From: Mycolicibacterium crocinum
GTDB lineage: Bacteria; Actinomycetota; Actinomycetes; Mycobacteriales; Mycobacteriaceae
Assembly: GCF_022370635.2 (NCBI RefSeq)
Contig: NZ_CP092362.2
Span: forward strand, 1,550,001-1,614,000
Direction of reading: 5' to 3'
DNA length: 64,000 bases
Translations under genes and position numbers: made by a program
Shown here: piece by piece, positions 26,552 to 34,831 of the stretch
Position numbering within the stretch: the stretch's first letter is position 1
How the letters are laid out: the number at the start of each line of letters is the position of its first letter
The notes under the pieces: generated by a model
The model's database searches: none
Told to the model about the DNA's origin: nothing
What the model saw: only the letters and a program-made list of their open reading frames with translations

Positions 26552-26557
26552 ACTCTA
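26552..26557 (-). promoter_or_regulatory. -10 element of the FHA-ABC gene
   Basis: TAGAGT on the minus strand fits TANNNT and lies 8 nt before ATG 26543, with no Shine-Dalgarno between. Confidence 0.4.
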
Positions 26558-26580
26558 TCGGTAACGGCCCCGTCGGCCTG

Positions 26581-27780
26581 TCAGGCAGGACCGCCGGTCA
26601 CCACACACAGGGTGCGCGAGTAGATCGTCGGCATGCATTTGTTGCAGTGTGTGCACAGCGACTTCACCGAGTGCGCGTCGCCGTCGGCCTGAATGCGATT
26701 GAGCAGGTCGGGTTCGGCCAGCAGCGCCCGGCCCATCGCCACGAACTCGAAGCCCTCGGCCATCGCCCGGTCCATGCTCTCGCGGTTGGTGATACCGCCC
26801 AGCAGGATCAGCGGCATTTTCAGTTCCTTGCGGAACTGCTCGGCGTCGCGCAACAGATAGGTCTCCCGGTAGGGGTATTCGCGCATGAACTTCTTGCCGG
26901 TCATGCGCATGCCCCAGTTCAGCGGCCATTTCTGTGCCGCCGCGAATTCCTTCACCGGGGCGTCGCCGCGGAACAGGTACATCGGGTTGAGCAGCGAGCT
27001 GCCTGCGGTGAGTTCGATGGCGTCCAGGCCGCCGTCTTCCTCGAGCCACTTCGCGGTCTGCAGTGATTCCTCGATCTGGATCGAACCGCGGACACCGTCG
27101 GCCATGTTGAGCTTGGCGGTCACCGCGATCGGGGCCGGACCGAGTCGTTCGACCTCGCGGCGGACGGCCATCACGATGCCGCGGCCGACCTTGGCCCGGT
27201 TCTCCAGCGACCCGCCGAACTCGTCGTTGCGCCGGTTGATCATCGGCGAGAGGAAGGAGCTGGCCAGGTAGTTGTGGCCGAGGTGGATCTCGACGGCGTC
27301 GAAGCCGGAGTCGATGGCGAACCGGGCGGCCGCCGCGTGGGCAGCGATGACGTTGTTGATGTCGTCGCGGGTGGCGTGCTTGGCGAACTTCATCGACAGC
27401 GGGTTGAAGAAGCGGACCGGTGCCAGCGCGGGCGCTTTGTTCGACCGGGCATTCGCCACCGGGCCGGCGTGCCCGATCTGCGCGCTGATCTTCGCGCCTT
27501 CGGCATGCACGGCGTCGGCGAGGCGCCGCAGGCCGGGAACCGCTTCCGGGCGCATCCAGATCTGGCCGCCGTTGGTGCGCCCACCCTGGCTGACCGCGGT
27601 GTAGGCGACGGTCGTCATGCCGATGCCACCCGCGGCGATGGCGCGGTGGAAGGCGATCAGGTCATCGGAGACCACATCGTCGGGGGTGCGGGCTTCGAAG
27701 GTGGCCGATTTGATGGTGCGGTTGCGCAGCGTGATGGGGCCGAGTGTGGCCGGGCTGAACACATCTGGCGCACTGTTCAT
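26581..27780 (-). CDS. NADH:flavin oxidoreductase, old yellow enzyme family (Rv3359-like)
   Basis: A 399-residue OYE-type TIM barrel. It begins with the usual VFSPATLGPITLRNRTIKSATFE, has ISAQIGHAGPVA, the catalytic HLGHNYLASSFLSP region with the SLENRAKVGRGIV motif, and the FMN-phosphate-binding VAMGRALLAEPDL. A C-terminal CTHCNKCMP cluster of cysteines recalls the 2,4-dienoyl-CoA reductase subgroup, although the Fe-S and FAD domains of that enzyme are absent. The start is ATG 27780; the frame continues upstream but into the divergent folD gene. Substrate unknown. Confidence 0.88.
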   Translation of the reverse strand: MNSAPDVFSPATLGPITLRNRTIKSATFEARTPDDVVSDDLIAFHRAIAAGGIGMTTVAYTAVSQGGRTNGGQIWMRPEAVPGLRRLADAVHAEGAKISAQIGHAGPVANARSNKAPALAPVRFFNPLSMKFAKHATRDDINNVIAAHAAAARFAIDSGFDAVEIHLGHNYLASSFLSPMINRRNDEFGGSLENRAKVGRGIVMAVRREVERLGPAPIAVTAKLNMADGVRGSIQIEESLQTAKWLEEDGGLDAIELTAGSSLLNPMYLFRGDAPVKEFAAAQKWPLNWGMRMTGKKFMREYPYRETYLLRDAEQFRKELKMPLILLGGITNRESMDRAMAEGFEFVAMGRALLAEPDLLNRIQADGDAHSVKSLCTHCNKCMPTIYSRTLCVVTGGPA

Positions 27781-27849
27781 ATCCGCAGCTGACCACGCTC
27801 TGAACAGTGCTGTCAACGACGCAGTTCGGTCAATGGAACAATACGGTTC

Positions 27850-28698
27850 GTGGTCGCTATCAGCCTGGACGGCAAGCTCACCCGTGACGAGATTTTTGTC
27901 GATCTGAAGGATCGTGTAGCGGCGCTGACCGCCGCCGGACGCACGCCAGGATTGGGCACCGTCCTGGTCGGCGATGACCCCGGTTCGCACGCCTACGTCA
28001 AGGGCAAGCACTCCGACTGTGCGAAGGTCGGGATCACCTCGATCCGCCGGGACCTGCCCGCCGACGTCAGCCAGGCGCAGCTCGACGACACCCTCGACGA
28101 ACTCAACGCCAATCCCGAGTGCACCGGCTACATCGTGCAGCTGCCGTTGCCGCGGCATCTCGACGAGAACGCCGCGTTGGAGCGGGTGGACCCGGACAAG
28201 GACGCCGACGGCCTGCACCCGACCAACCTGGGCCGGCTGGTGCTGGGCAAGGCGGCGCCGTTACCGTGCACGCCACGGGGCATCGTGCACCTGCTGCGTC
28301 GCTTCGACGTGCCGATCGCCGGTGCGCACGTGGTGGTCATCGGCCGTGGGGTGACCGTCGGTCGGCCGCTTGGCCTGCTGCTCACCCGACGCAGCGAGAA
28401 TGCCACAGTCACCTTGTGCCACACCGGAACTCGTGACCTGCCGGAGCTGACCCGCCAGGCCGACATCATCGTCGCCGCCGTCGGGGTGCCGCACATGCTG
28501 AAAGCCGACATGGTGAAGCCCGGTGCGGCGGTCGTCGACGTGGGCGTGAGCCGGGTGGAGGGCAAGCTCACCGGTGATGTTCATCCCGATGTCTGGAACG
28601 TCGCGGGCCATGTGTCGCCCAATCCGGGCGGGGTCGGTCCGCTGACCCGGGCCTTCCTGCTGACCAACGTCGTCGAACTGGCCGAAGCCGCACAGTGA
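27850..28698 (+). CDS. folD: Bifunctional methylenetetrahydrofolate dehydrogenase/cyclohydrolase FolD
   Basis: A 282-residue FolD. It carries the substrate-site signature with the catalytic Lys ([21 protein letters not shown]), [12 protein letters not shown], the [11 protein letters not shown] motif, PCTPRGI, and the NADP-binding [17 protein letters not shown]. It interconverts 5,10-methylene-, methenyl- and 10-formyl-tetrahydrofolate in the cytosol, feeding one-carbon units to purine and methionine synthesis. It starts with GTG and overlaps the DUF3017 gene by 4 bp, as at the Rv3356c-Rv3355c locus. Confidence 0.97.
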   Translation: MVAISLDGKLTRDEIFVDLKDRVAALTAAGRTPGLGTVLVGDDPGSHAYVKGKHSDCAKVGITSIRRDLPADVSQAQLDDTLDELNANPECTGYIVQLPLPRHLDENAALERVDPDKDADGLHPTNLGRLVLGKAAPLPCTPRGIVHLLRRFDVPIAGAHVVVIGRGVTVGRPLGLLLTRRSENATVTLCHTGTRDLPELTRQADIIVAAVGVPHMLKADMVKPGAAVVDVGVSRVEGKLTGDVHPDVWNVAGHVSPNPGGVGPLTRAFLLTNVVELAEAAQ

Positions 28699-29024
28699 CG
28701 GCTCGCGCGAAGCGCCGACTGCCCACCCGTGCGGAGGCGGTCGCCTTCACCGGGCGCGTGGTGCGTTCGCAGTGGCCGATTCTGGCCGTCGGGGTGATCT
28801 TCGTGGTCGCCTTCGTGCTCGTCGCCGCCGGATTCTGGCGCCGTGGCTCGCTATTGATCGGCATCGCGGTGGGGGTGGCCGCCGCGCTGCGGTTGGTGCT
28901 CACCGAGGATCGCGCGGGCCTGTTGGTGGTGCGGTCGCGGGGCGTCGACTTCGCGACGATGACGACGGTCTGCGTGATCATGGTGTACGTCGCCTCGACG
29001 ATCGACCCGTTGGGGACCAGCTAG
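28695..29024 (+). CDS. DUF3017 membrane protein (Rv3355c-like)
   Basis: A 109-residue protein with three hydrophobic segments (about 28-47, 51-68 and 87-103) that matches the small mycobacterial DUF3017 family always found after folD. It starts with GTG in a 4-bp overlap with folD. Function unknown. Confidence 0.88.
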   Translation: MTARAKRRLPTRAEAVAFTGRVVRSQWPILAVGVIFVVAFVLVAAGFWRRGSLLIGIAVGVAAALRLVLTEDRAGLLVVRSRGVDFATMTTVCVIMVYVASTIDPLGTS

Positions 29025-29037
29025 ATCCCGCGCCGAC

Positions 29038-29087
29038 ACTGCAGAAGTTGTACGCATCGCCCGAGAAGGGGTGCAAACAACTGCAGT
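29038..29087. terminator. Inverted repeat after DUF3017
   Basis: ACTGCAG (29038-29044) and CTGCAGT (29081-29087) are perfect 7-bp arms. An overlapping register pairs AGTTGT (29046-29051) with ACAACT (29077-29082). It may end the folD operon or form part of the TetR control region. Confidence 0.3.
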
Positions 29088-29122
29088 CTCGGCGGCATCT
29101 TTTTCTTGCCCGACGAGCAATC

Positions 29123-29152
29123 TTGCACGGTGTGCAACTTTGGGCGTACGGT
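29123..29152 (+). promoter_or_regulatory. TetR promoter with overlapping operator
   Basis: TTGCACGGTGTGCAA (29123-29137) is a palindrome with 6-bp arms. Its first half doubles as a -35 hexamer (TTGCAC), 18 nt before TACGGT at 29147-29152. The ATG follows 6 nt later, so the message is probably leaderless and repressed by its own TetR product. Confidence 0.55.
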
Positions 29153-29158
29153 GTGGCC

Positions 29159-29767
29159 ATGGACGGATTGCGCGAGCGCAAAAAGGCCGACACGCGCCGG
29201 GCACTCAGTGACGCCGCGCTGCACCTGGCCTTCGAGCGCGGGATGGACAACGTCACTCGCGAGGCCATCGCCGAACGCGCCGGGGTCTCCCTGCGCACCT
29301 TCAACAACTACTTCGCAGGCAAGTACGAGGCGATCGCGTACCGGCAAATCGAGCGAATGCGCCGCAGCCTGAACTCCTTTCGTGAGTGGCCGGCCGAGGA
29401 CCCGTTGTGGACGGCGATCACCGGGTCGGTGCTCGAACCACTGGTCGCCGAGATGGGTGAGGACTTCGCACCGACGCGCAAGCAGCTGGATCAGCTCGTC
29501 GAACTGAGCATGGCCATCGAAGTGCGTAATGCGTTGGCGAACAACCTGATGGGTGAGTGGATCGACGCGATCGCCGAACGCACCGGCACCGACCCGGTGC
29601 GCGACATGTATCCCCGCCTGGTCGCCGCCAGCATTCGTGCGGTCGCCGAGGCTGCCATGGACACCTACATCACCTCCGACCCACCGGTTCCGATCGTCGG
29701 CCTGATGCGCCGCGGATTCGCCGACGTTGTCGCCGGACTGCCCGAACCGAAAAGGAAGTCGTCATGA
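29159..29767 (+). CDS. TetR-family transcriptional regulator
   Basis: A 202-residue repressor. The N-terminal helix-turn-helix reads RRALSDAALHLAFERGMDNVTREAIAERAGVSLRTFNNYFAGK in consecutive segments (residues ~13-56), a canonical TetR_N domain with the PhhA/AcyR-type NNYF end. The C-terminal ligand domain is not recognised. ATG 29159 is chosen because it sits 6 nt behind a TACGGT -10. It overlaps the FAD monooxygenase gene by 4 bp (ATGA), so the pair is one operon, probably autoregulated through the palindrome at 29123. Confidence 0.9.
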   Translation: MDGLRERKKADTRRALSDAALHLAFERGMDNVTREAIAERAGVSLRTFNNYFAGKYEAIAYRQIERMRRSLNSFREWPAEDPLWTAITGSVLEPLVAEMGEDFAPTRKQLDQLVELSMAIEVRNALANNLMGEWIDAIAERTGTDPVRDMYPRLVAASIRAVAEAAMDTYITSDPPVPIVGLMRRGFADVVAGLPEPKRKSS

Positions 29768-31278
29768 ACGACGTCGACGTTGTCATCTCCGGTGCCGGAC
29801 CGAACGGTCTGATGCTGGCCTGCGAACTGGCCCTGGCCGGCGTCACTCCAGTCGTTCTCGATGCGCTGCCCGGGCCCAGTGATGAGCCGAAGGCCAACGG
29901 CCTTGTCGGACAAGTCGTTCGGATGCTCGACATGCGCGGGCTCTATACCAGGTGCGCCGGGGTTGACGACCCGCCGCAGCCTGCCGCGGGGTGGATCTTC
30001 TCTGGTATGGCGTTGGATTTCGCCGGCATGGAAGACAATCCGATGTACGCGATGGCAATTGCGCAGCCGAAGCTGGTTCGCTTCCTCTTTGAACGTGCGC
30101 GAGAGCTCGGCATCGAAGTCCGCTGGGGTCACGAACTCACCGGGCTGGACGCATCCGACGACGGTGTCCGACTGACGATCGCCACCGAATCCGGTGTCTA
30201 CACCGAGACCACGTCGTACCTGGTAGGTGCTGACGGCGGCCGCAGCCTGGTGCGCAAGAGCGTCGGAATCGACTTCCCCGGCGCGACGTCGCCGACGGTC
30301 GCCCGGCTGGCCCACGTGGTGGTGCCCGACGAGTATCGGCGTGCCGACGGTGGTCTGGACGTCCCGGGTTTTGGCCGAGTGGCGTTTGGCCACAACAGGT
30401 TCGATCGCGGCATGGTGATCTATGCGCCGTTCGAGGCGGACCGGTCTCTGGTGGGCACGATGGAATATGGCACGTCGACGGATGTCGAGGCACCCATGTC
30501 GCTCGATGAACTCCGCGACAGCCTGACACGCGTGCTCGGTACTGAACTGCGGGTGGACGAGCCCCAGGGGCCGGGCCCGCACGCACTGCGGCGTATCAAC
30601 GGACAGAACACCCGTCAGGCGCAGCGCTATCGATCCGGCCGGGTAATCCTGGTCGGCGACGCCGCTCACGTGCACAGCGCGATGGGTGGACCCGGGCTGA
30701 ACCTGGGTATGCAGGATGTCTTCAACGTCGGTTGGAAGCTTGCCGCCGTCGTCAAGGGGACCGCACCCGATGCCCTGCTCGACACCTATCACGCCGAGCG
30801 CTATCCGGTTGGGGAGCGGGTGATGATGCACTCGATGTCGCAGATCGCGCTGATGGCGCCTGGCCCCGAAATCGCCCAGCTCAGAAGGCTTTTCACCGAG
30901 ATTATCACCGTTCCAGAGGTCGCAGCCAAGATGGCCGCGCTACTGGCCGGCTCCGACGTCCGTTACGACGTCGGTGACGACCACCCGCTATCCGGCTACC
31001 TGGTACCGGACCTGACGCTCGACGACGGGCGCCGGGTGGCCAGTCTGCTGCACGATGCCCGGCCAATATTGCTCGACCTGTGCGGCAGTGCGGTCGCATC
31101 CACCGCACGCCCCTGGGCCGAGCGCCTGAACATCGTGGAAGGACAGTTGAGCGGTGGCCCGGCCGCCATCCTGATCCGGCCTGACGGCTATGTTGCCTGG
31201 GCCGCCAACGAATTCGAGCAGCGGGACGGGCACAAATTGCGTACGGCTCTGCGCCGGTGGTTCAACCAGCCAGCGTAG
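29764..31278 (+). CDS. FAD-dependent aromatic monooxygenase (group A)
   Basis: A 504-residue flavoprotein hydroxylase. It has the FAD dinucleotide motif SGAGPNGLMLACELA (~9-23), the DG motif YLVGADGGRSLVRKSVG, the GD motif VILVGDAAHVHSAMGGPGLNLGMQD (~297) and the thioredoxin-like C-terminal tail typical of the phenol/PCP hydroxylase branch. NADPH- or NADH-driven hydroxylation of an aromatic or polyketide substrate is expected; rifampicin-monooxygenase-like activity is possible but unsupported. The AAGGAAG ahead of ATG 29764 is a good ribosome site. Its 3' end overlaps the convergent methyltransferase by 17 bp. Confidence 0.88.
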   Translation: MNDVDVVISGAGPNGLMLACELALAGVTPVVLDALPGPSDEPKANGLVGQVVRMLDMRGLYTRCAGVDDPPQPAAGWIFSGMALDFAGMEDNPMYAMAIAQPKLVRFLFERARELGIEVRWGHELTGLDASDDGVRLTIATESGVYTETTSYLVGADGGRSLVRKSVGIDFPGATSPTVARLAHVVVPDEYRRADGGLDVPGFGRVAFGHNRFDRGMVIYAPFEADRSLVGTMEYGTSTDVEAPMSLDELRDSLTRVLGTELRVDEPQGPGPHALRRINGQNTRQAQRYRSGRVILVGDAAHVHSAMGGPGLNLGMQDVFNVGWKLAAVVKGTAPDALLDTYHAERYPVGERVMMHSMSQIALMAPGPEIAQLRRLFTEIITVPEVAAKMAALLAGSDVRYDVGDDHPLSGYLVPDLTLDDGRRVASLLHDARPILLDLCGSAVASTARPWAERLNIVEGQLSGGPAAILIRPDGYVAWAANEFEQRDGHKLRTALRRWFNQPA

Positions 31279-31996
31279 CCCGGATACCCACCGTGATGTA
31301 CGGCAGCGCCAGGCCGGTCGAGTTCGCCAGTGCGGGATGCGTGTTCAGCAAGTCGCGCACCTCGTCGAGGGTCTGGGTGCGCACGTCCGCCGGCGAGGTG
31401 ATGCAGTAGCTGCGGGAGGCCACCAAGTCGATCAGTGCCTGGGGCGTCAGATAACTCGTCCACTCCACACGATGGTGCTCGATATCGACAAACGGCTCGG
31501 GAAGCGTTGTGCTGTCGTTGAATTGGGCGTTCTCATGACCGATGATCCGCCCGAGATCCTTGACCCAGCCCAGGCGTTCGTCGCGGGCATTCCACACCAG
31601 GCCGAGTCGTCCGCCCGGACGGAGCACGCGGGCCACCTCGGCGACCGCCCGCTCCGGATCGAACCAATGCCAGGCCTGTGCCACCAGAACCGCGTCAACG
31701 CTGTTGTCCGGCAACGGGATCTGCTCGGCGGTCCCGAGTAGTGCGGGGGTGTCCGGAAGAGCCGAGCTGAGCAGCTCCAGCATCTCGGCCAGCGGGTCCA
31801 CGGCCACCACATCCAGGCCGCGCTCGACCAGGCGGGTCGTCAACTTGCCGGTGCCGGCACCCAGGTCCAGCACGTCGCGCGCACCCGGCGGCAACAGCCA
31901 GTCGATGGCCTCCGGCGGATACGACGGGCGTCCGCGCTCATAGGCGGCGGCCTCGGACCCGAAGGACAGTGATCTGTTGTGCCGCGACTCCGTCAC
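31262..31996 (-). CDS. Class I SAM methyltransferase downstream of metX (Rv3342-like)
   Basis: A 244-residue methyltransferase with motif [20 protein letters not shown], motif [13 protein letters not shown], and [17 protein letters not shown]. It is the last gene of the metY-metX unit: its GTG at 31996 overlaps the metX stop by 4 bp, the same order as Rv3340-Rv3341-Rv3342. Being co-transcribed with methionine synthesis genes under a SAM riboswitch, it could consume SAM, but its acceptor is unknown. Confidence 0.85.
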   Translation of the reverse strand: MTESRHNRSLSFGSEAAAYERGRPSYPPEAIDWLLPPGARDVLDLGAGTGKLTTRLVERGLDVVAVDPLAEMLELLSSALPDTPALLGTAEQIPLPDNSVDAVLVAQAWHWFDPERAVAEVARVLRPGGRLGLVWNARDERLGWVKDLGRIIGHENAQFNDSTTLPEPFVDIEHHRVEWTSYLTPQALIDLVASRSYCITSPADVRTQTLDEVRDLLNTHPALANSTGLALPYITVGIRATLAG

Positions 31997-33132
31997 GGCG
32001 TGCGAAGACCTTTGCCGTCGGCCAAATCGAGTGTCTGACGGATCAACGCGCCCACGGCTTCGGTCTCGACGAGGAAGCCGTCGTGGCCGTAGATCGAGTC
32101 GACCACGTTGAGCCCCGAGCAGTTCGGCAGCAGCCCGGCCAGCTCCTGCTGCAGCCGCAGCGGGTAGAGCCGGTCGGAGGTGATCCCGCCGACCACGGTC
32201 GGTACCGGGCATGACCCCAGGGCAGCGGCCACCCCGCCGCGTCCGCGCCCGACGTCGTGATTCGACAACGTCTCGGTCAGCGTCACATAGCTGCCCGCGT
32301 CGAACCGGTTGACCAGCTTCGCGCCCTGGTATTCCAGGTAGCTCTGCACGGCGTAGCGGCCGCCGGCCAGGGTGTCCTCGTCGTCTTGGGCGGCATTGCC
32401 GAACCGGCTGTCCAGCTCGACCTCACCGCGGTAGGTGAGGTGAGCGAACCGGCGGGCCAGCTGCAAGCCGACGTCGGGATTGCGGCCGGTGCCGTGATAG
32501 TCGCCGCCCTGCCAGTTCGGATCGGCCTTGATGGCCGCGATCTGGGTGCTCTGGGTACCGATCTGGTCGGCGGTCGCCCGCGCGCCGACGGCCAGCACCA
32601 GCGCGGCCCGCACCCGGTCGGGGTAACCGACCATCCACTCCAGCGCACGCGCGCCGCCCATCGACCCGCCGACCAGCGCGGCCACGTCGGTGATGCCGAG
32701 CGCGGCCAGCGCCGCAACATCGGCGTTGACCTGATCGCGCACCGTGATGATCGGGAAACGCGAACCCCACGGCTTACCGTCGCGGGCCAGCGAACTCGGT
32801 CCGGTCGAGCCCCGGCAGCCACCCAGCACATTGGTGGCCACCGCGCACCAGCGGTCGGTGTCGATCGGAGCGCCGGGGCCGGCGACGCCGTCCCACCAAC
32901 CGGGGGTGGGGTGGCCGGGGCCGGCGGGGCCGGTCAGATGCGAGTCGCCGGTCAGCGCGTGCAGCGCGACGACGACGTTGTCACGATTGGGGGAGAGCTC
33001 ACCCCAGCGCTGCACCGCAATCGAGACGTCGGAGAGCACCTCGCCGCATTCGAGCTCCAGCGGGCCGATGTCGACGACGCCGATCTCGCCTTCGGCGGGC
33101 AGGGCGATCAAACGTTCATCCGAGATAGTCAT
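31993..33132 (-). CDS. metX: Homoserine O-acetyltransferase
   Basis: A 379-residue alpha/beta hydrolase, the same length as Rv3341 (MetA/MetX). The nucleophile serine is in [13 protein letters not shown] (about residue 155) and the catalytic histidine in [34 protein letters not shown] and [13 protein letters not shown] are family signatures. It transfers acetyl from acetyl-CoA to L-homoserine, the first committed step to methionine. ATG 33132 gives the family N-terminus (MTISDE); a TTG at 33147 would overlap metY but adds unmatched residues. The gap from the metY stop is 11 bp. Confidence 0.96.
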   Translation of the reverse strand: MTISDERLIALPAEGEIGVVDIGPLELECGEVLSDVSIAVQRWGELSPNRDNVVVALHALTGDSHLTGPAGPGHPTPGWWDGVAGPGAPIDTDRWCAVATNVLGGCRGSTGPSSLARDGKPWGSRFPIITVRDQVNADVAALAALGITDVAALVGGSMGGARALEWMVGYPDRVRAALVLAVGARATADQIGTQSTQIAAIKADPNWQGGDYHGTGRNPDVGLQLARRFAHLTYRGEVELDSRFGNAAQDDEDTLAGGRYAVQSYLEYQGAKLVNRFDAGSYVTLTETLSNHDVGRGRGGVAAALGSCPVPTVVGGITSDRLYPLRLQQELAGLLPNCSGLNVVDSIYGHDGFLVETEAVGALIRQTLDLADGKGLRTP

Positions 33133-33143
33133 GTCAGGCTCAC

Positions 33144-34493
33144 TCAAAAGGCCGCCACAGCACGGGGATCCGCTTGCCCATCCGAGATGGACTTGGCGGC
33201 CGCGAAGCCGCGCTCCAGATCGGCCAGGATGTCGTCGATGCCCTCGAGGCCGACGGCCAGGCGCACCAGGCCCGGGGTGACACCGGTGGCCAGCTGTTCC
33301 TCGGCGGACAGCTGCTGGTGGGTGGTTGACGCCGGGTGGATCACCAGCGAGCGCACGTCGCCGATGTTCGCGACGTGGCTGTGCAGTGTGAGTGCGTTGA
33401 CGAATGCCTTACCGGCTTCGACGCCGCCGGCCAGCTCGAAGGCCAACACCGCGCCGGTTCCCTTGGGCGCCAACAACTTTGCACGTTCGTACCACGGCGA
33501 GGTCGGCAGCCCCGCGTAGTTCACCGACACCACGTCGTCATGACCGGCCAGGTATTCGGCGACTTTCAGCGCATTGGACACGTGGCGTTCGATCCGCAGG
33601 CTCAGCGTCTCCAGGCCCTGGGCGATCAGGAAGGCGTTGAACGGAGACGCCGCCGAGCCCAGGTCACGCAGCAGCTGTACCCGCGCCTTGAGCGCGTAGG
33701 CGGGCGCGCCGAGGTCGGCGAACACCACACCGTGGTAGCTGGGGTCCGGGGTGGTGAAGCCGGGGAACTTGCCGCTGGTCCAGTCGAACGTGCCGCCGTC
33801 GACGATCACGCCGGCGATCGCGGTGCCGTGGCCGCCCAGGTACTTGGTCGCGGAGTGCACCACGATGTCGGCGCCGTGGGCGATCGGCTGGATCAGGTAT
33901 GGCGTCGCAATGGTGTTGTCGACGATCAGCGGCACCCCGTTGTCGTGGGCCACCTTCGAGACTGCCGGAATGTCCAGGATGTCGATTTGCGGGTTGGAGA
34001 TCGTCTCGCCGAAGAACGCCTTGGTGTTCGGCCGGACCGCCGCCTGCCACGACTCCGGGTCATCGGGGTTCTCGACGAACGTCGTCTCGATGCCCAGCTT
34101 GGGCAGCGTGTAGTGCAGCAGGTTGTAGGTGCCGCCGTACAGCCGGGGAGAAGACACGATGTGATCGCCGGCCTCAGCGATGTTGAGGATCGCGAAGGTC
34201 TCCGCGGCCTGACCGGAGGCCAGGAACAAGGCGGCCACGCCACCTTCGAGCGCCGCGATCCGCTGCTCGACGGTGTCCTGCGTCGGGTTCATGATCCGGG
34301 TGTAGATGTTGCCCGGCTCGGCCAGCCCGAACAGTGCGGCGGCGTGGTCGGTGTTGTCGAACGTGTACGACGTCGTCGCATAAATCGGCAGCGCCCTGGC
34401 GTGTGTCGCGACGTCCGGAGTCTGCCCGGCGTGGATCTGCTTGGTCTCAAAAGACCAGGTAGCGGTCGGGTCTTCGGTATCTGGCGTGCTCAC
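33144..34493 (-). CDS. metY: O-acetylhomoserine sulfhydrylase
   Basis: A 449-residue Cys/Met-metabolism PLP enzyme (Rv3340, annotated metC). The PLP lysine lies in [16 protein letters not shown]; other signatures are [41 protein letters not shown] and the C-terminal [16 protein letters not shown]. It makes homocysteine directly from O-acetylhomoserine and sulfide. GTG 34493 follows GGAGG (34504-34508, minus strand) by 10 nt. Expression should be governed by the SAM-IV riboswitch in its leader. Confidence 0.95.
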   Translation of the reverse strand: MSTPDTEDPTATWSFETKQIHAGQTPDVATHARALPIYATTSYTFDNTDHAAALFGLAEPGNIYTRIMNPTQDTVEQRIAALEGGVAALFLASGQAAETFAILNIAEAGDHIVSSPRLYGGTYNLLHYTLPKLGIETTFVENPDDPESWQAAVRPNTKAFFGETISNPQIDILDIPAVSKVAHDNGVPLIVDNTIATPYLIQPIAHGADIVVHSATKYLGGHGTAIAGVIVDGGTFDWTSGKFPGFTTPDPSYHGVVFADLGAPAYALKARVQLLRDLGSAASPFNAFLIAQGLETLSLRIERHVSNALKVAEYLAGHDDVVSVNYAGLPTSPWYERAKLLAPKGTGAVLAFELAGGVEAGKAFVNALTLHSHVANIGDVRSLVIHPASTTHQQLSAEEQLATGVTPGLVRLAVGLEGIDDILADLERGFAAAKSISDGQADPRAVAAF

Positions 34494-34520
34494 GGGAAAC
34501 GAACCTCCATCTGTGTCTGG

Positions 34521-34541
34521 GGGCCCGTCACGTGCGGACCC
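34521..34541 (-). promoter_or_regulatory. Hairpin between the SAM-IV aptamer and the metY ribosome site
   Basis: On the minus strand GGGTCCG and CGGGCCC form a 7-bp stem with one G-U pair around CACGTGA. Lying between aptamer and Shine-Dalgarno without a U-tract, it is a candidate expression-platform element. Confidence 0.4.
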
Positions 34542-34544
34542 GCG

Positions 34545-34655
34545 CTTGCCGGTAGCCGCTATCGACTACTCAACCTGGTCTTCACCCGGAGCACCCCACC
34601 GCGGTTGGAGGGTTGCCGGCCAGCAAGCCGGGGCTTGATGCTGGCACTCATGACC
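34545..34655 (-). ncRNA. SAM-IV riboswitch
   Basis: The minus-strand leader of metY begins with GGTCATGAGTGCCAGC, contains the conserved GGCCGGCAACCCTCCAACC, then GGTGGGGTGC, and closes with GACC at 34580-34577, which pairs with the opening GGTC. This matches my memory of the actinobacterial SAM-IV aptamer, known upstream of this gene in mycobacteria. The 3' segment (GTTGAGTAGTCG, then GGCTACCGGC) fits the SAM-IV-specific pseudoknot. SAM binding is expected to lower metY-metX expression. Confidence 0.88.
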
Positions 34656-34662
34656 GAGACAA

Positions 34663-34668
34663 AGCGTA
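34663..34668 (-). promoter_or_regulatory. -10 element of the metY transcript
   Basis: TACGCT on the minus strand matches TANNNT. A start site ~7 nt downstream would fall at the first base of the SAM-IV aptamer (34655), which supports both calls. Confidence 0.5.
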
Positions 34669-34831
34669 GCGCACCTCCGTAACACGAGGCCAGCGGGATA
34701 TCGGTTGCAGCACGGGTATGCACTGTGACGTAGACCTCTGCGCGGATCCGTCAACCGCGATCACGTAGCGTCGGATGCGACGGGATACTGATAGCCGCCA
34801 CCGCACCTGAACGCCCAGGAGACAACAGCAC

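Noticed and set aside
27781..28218. N-terminal extension of the OYE gene into folD
   Set aside because: The frame stays open but the OYE family starts at ATG 27780, and the extension lies wholly opposite folD coding sequence.
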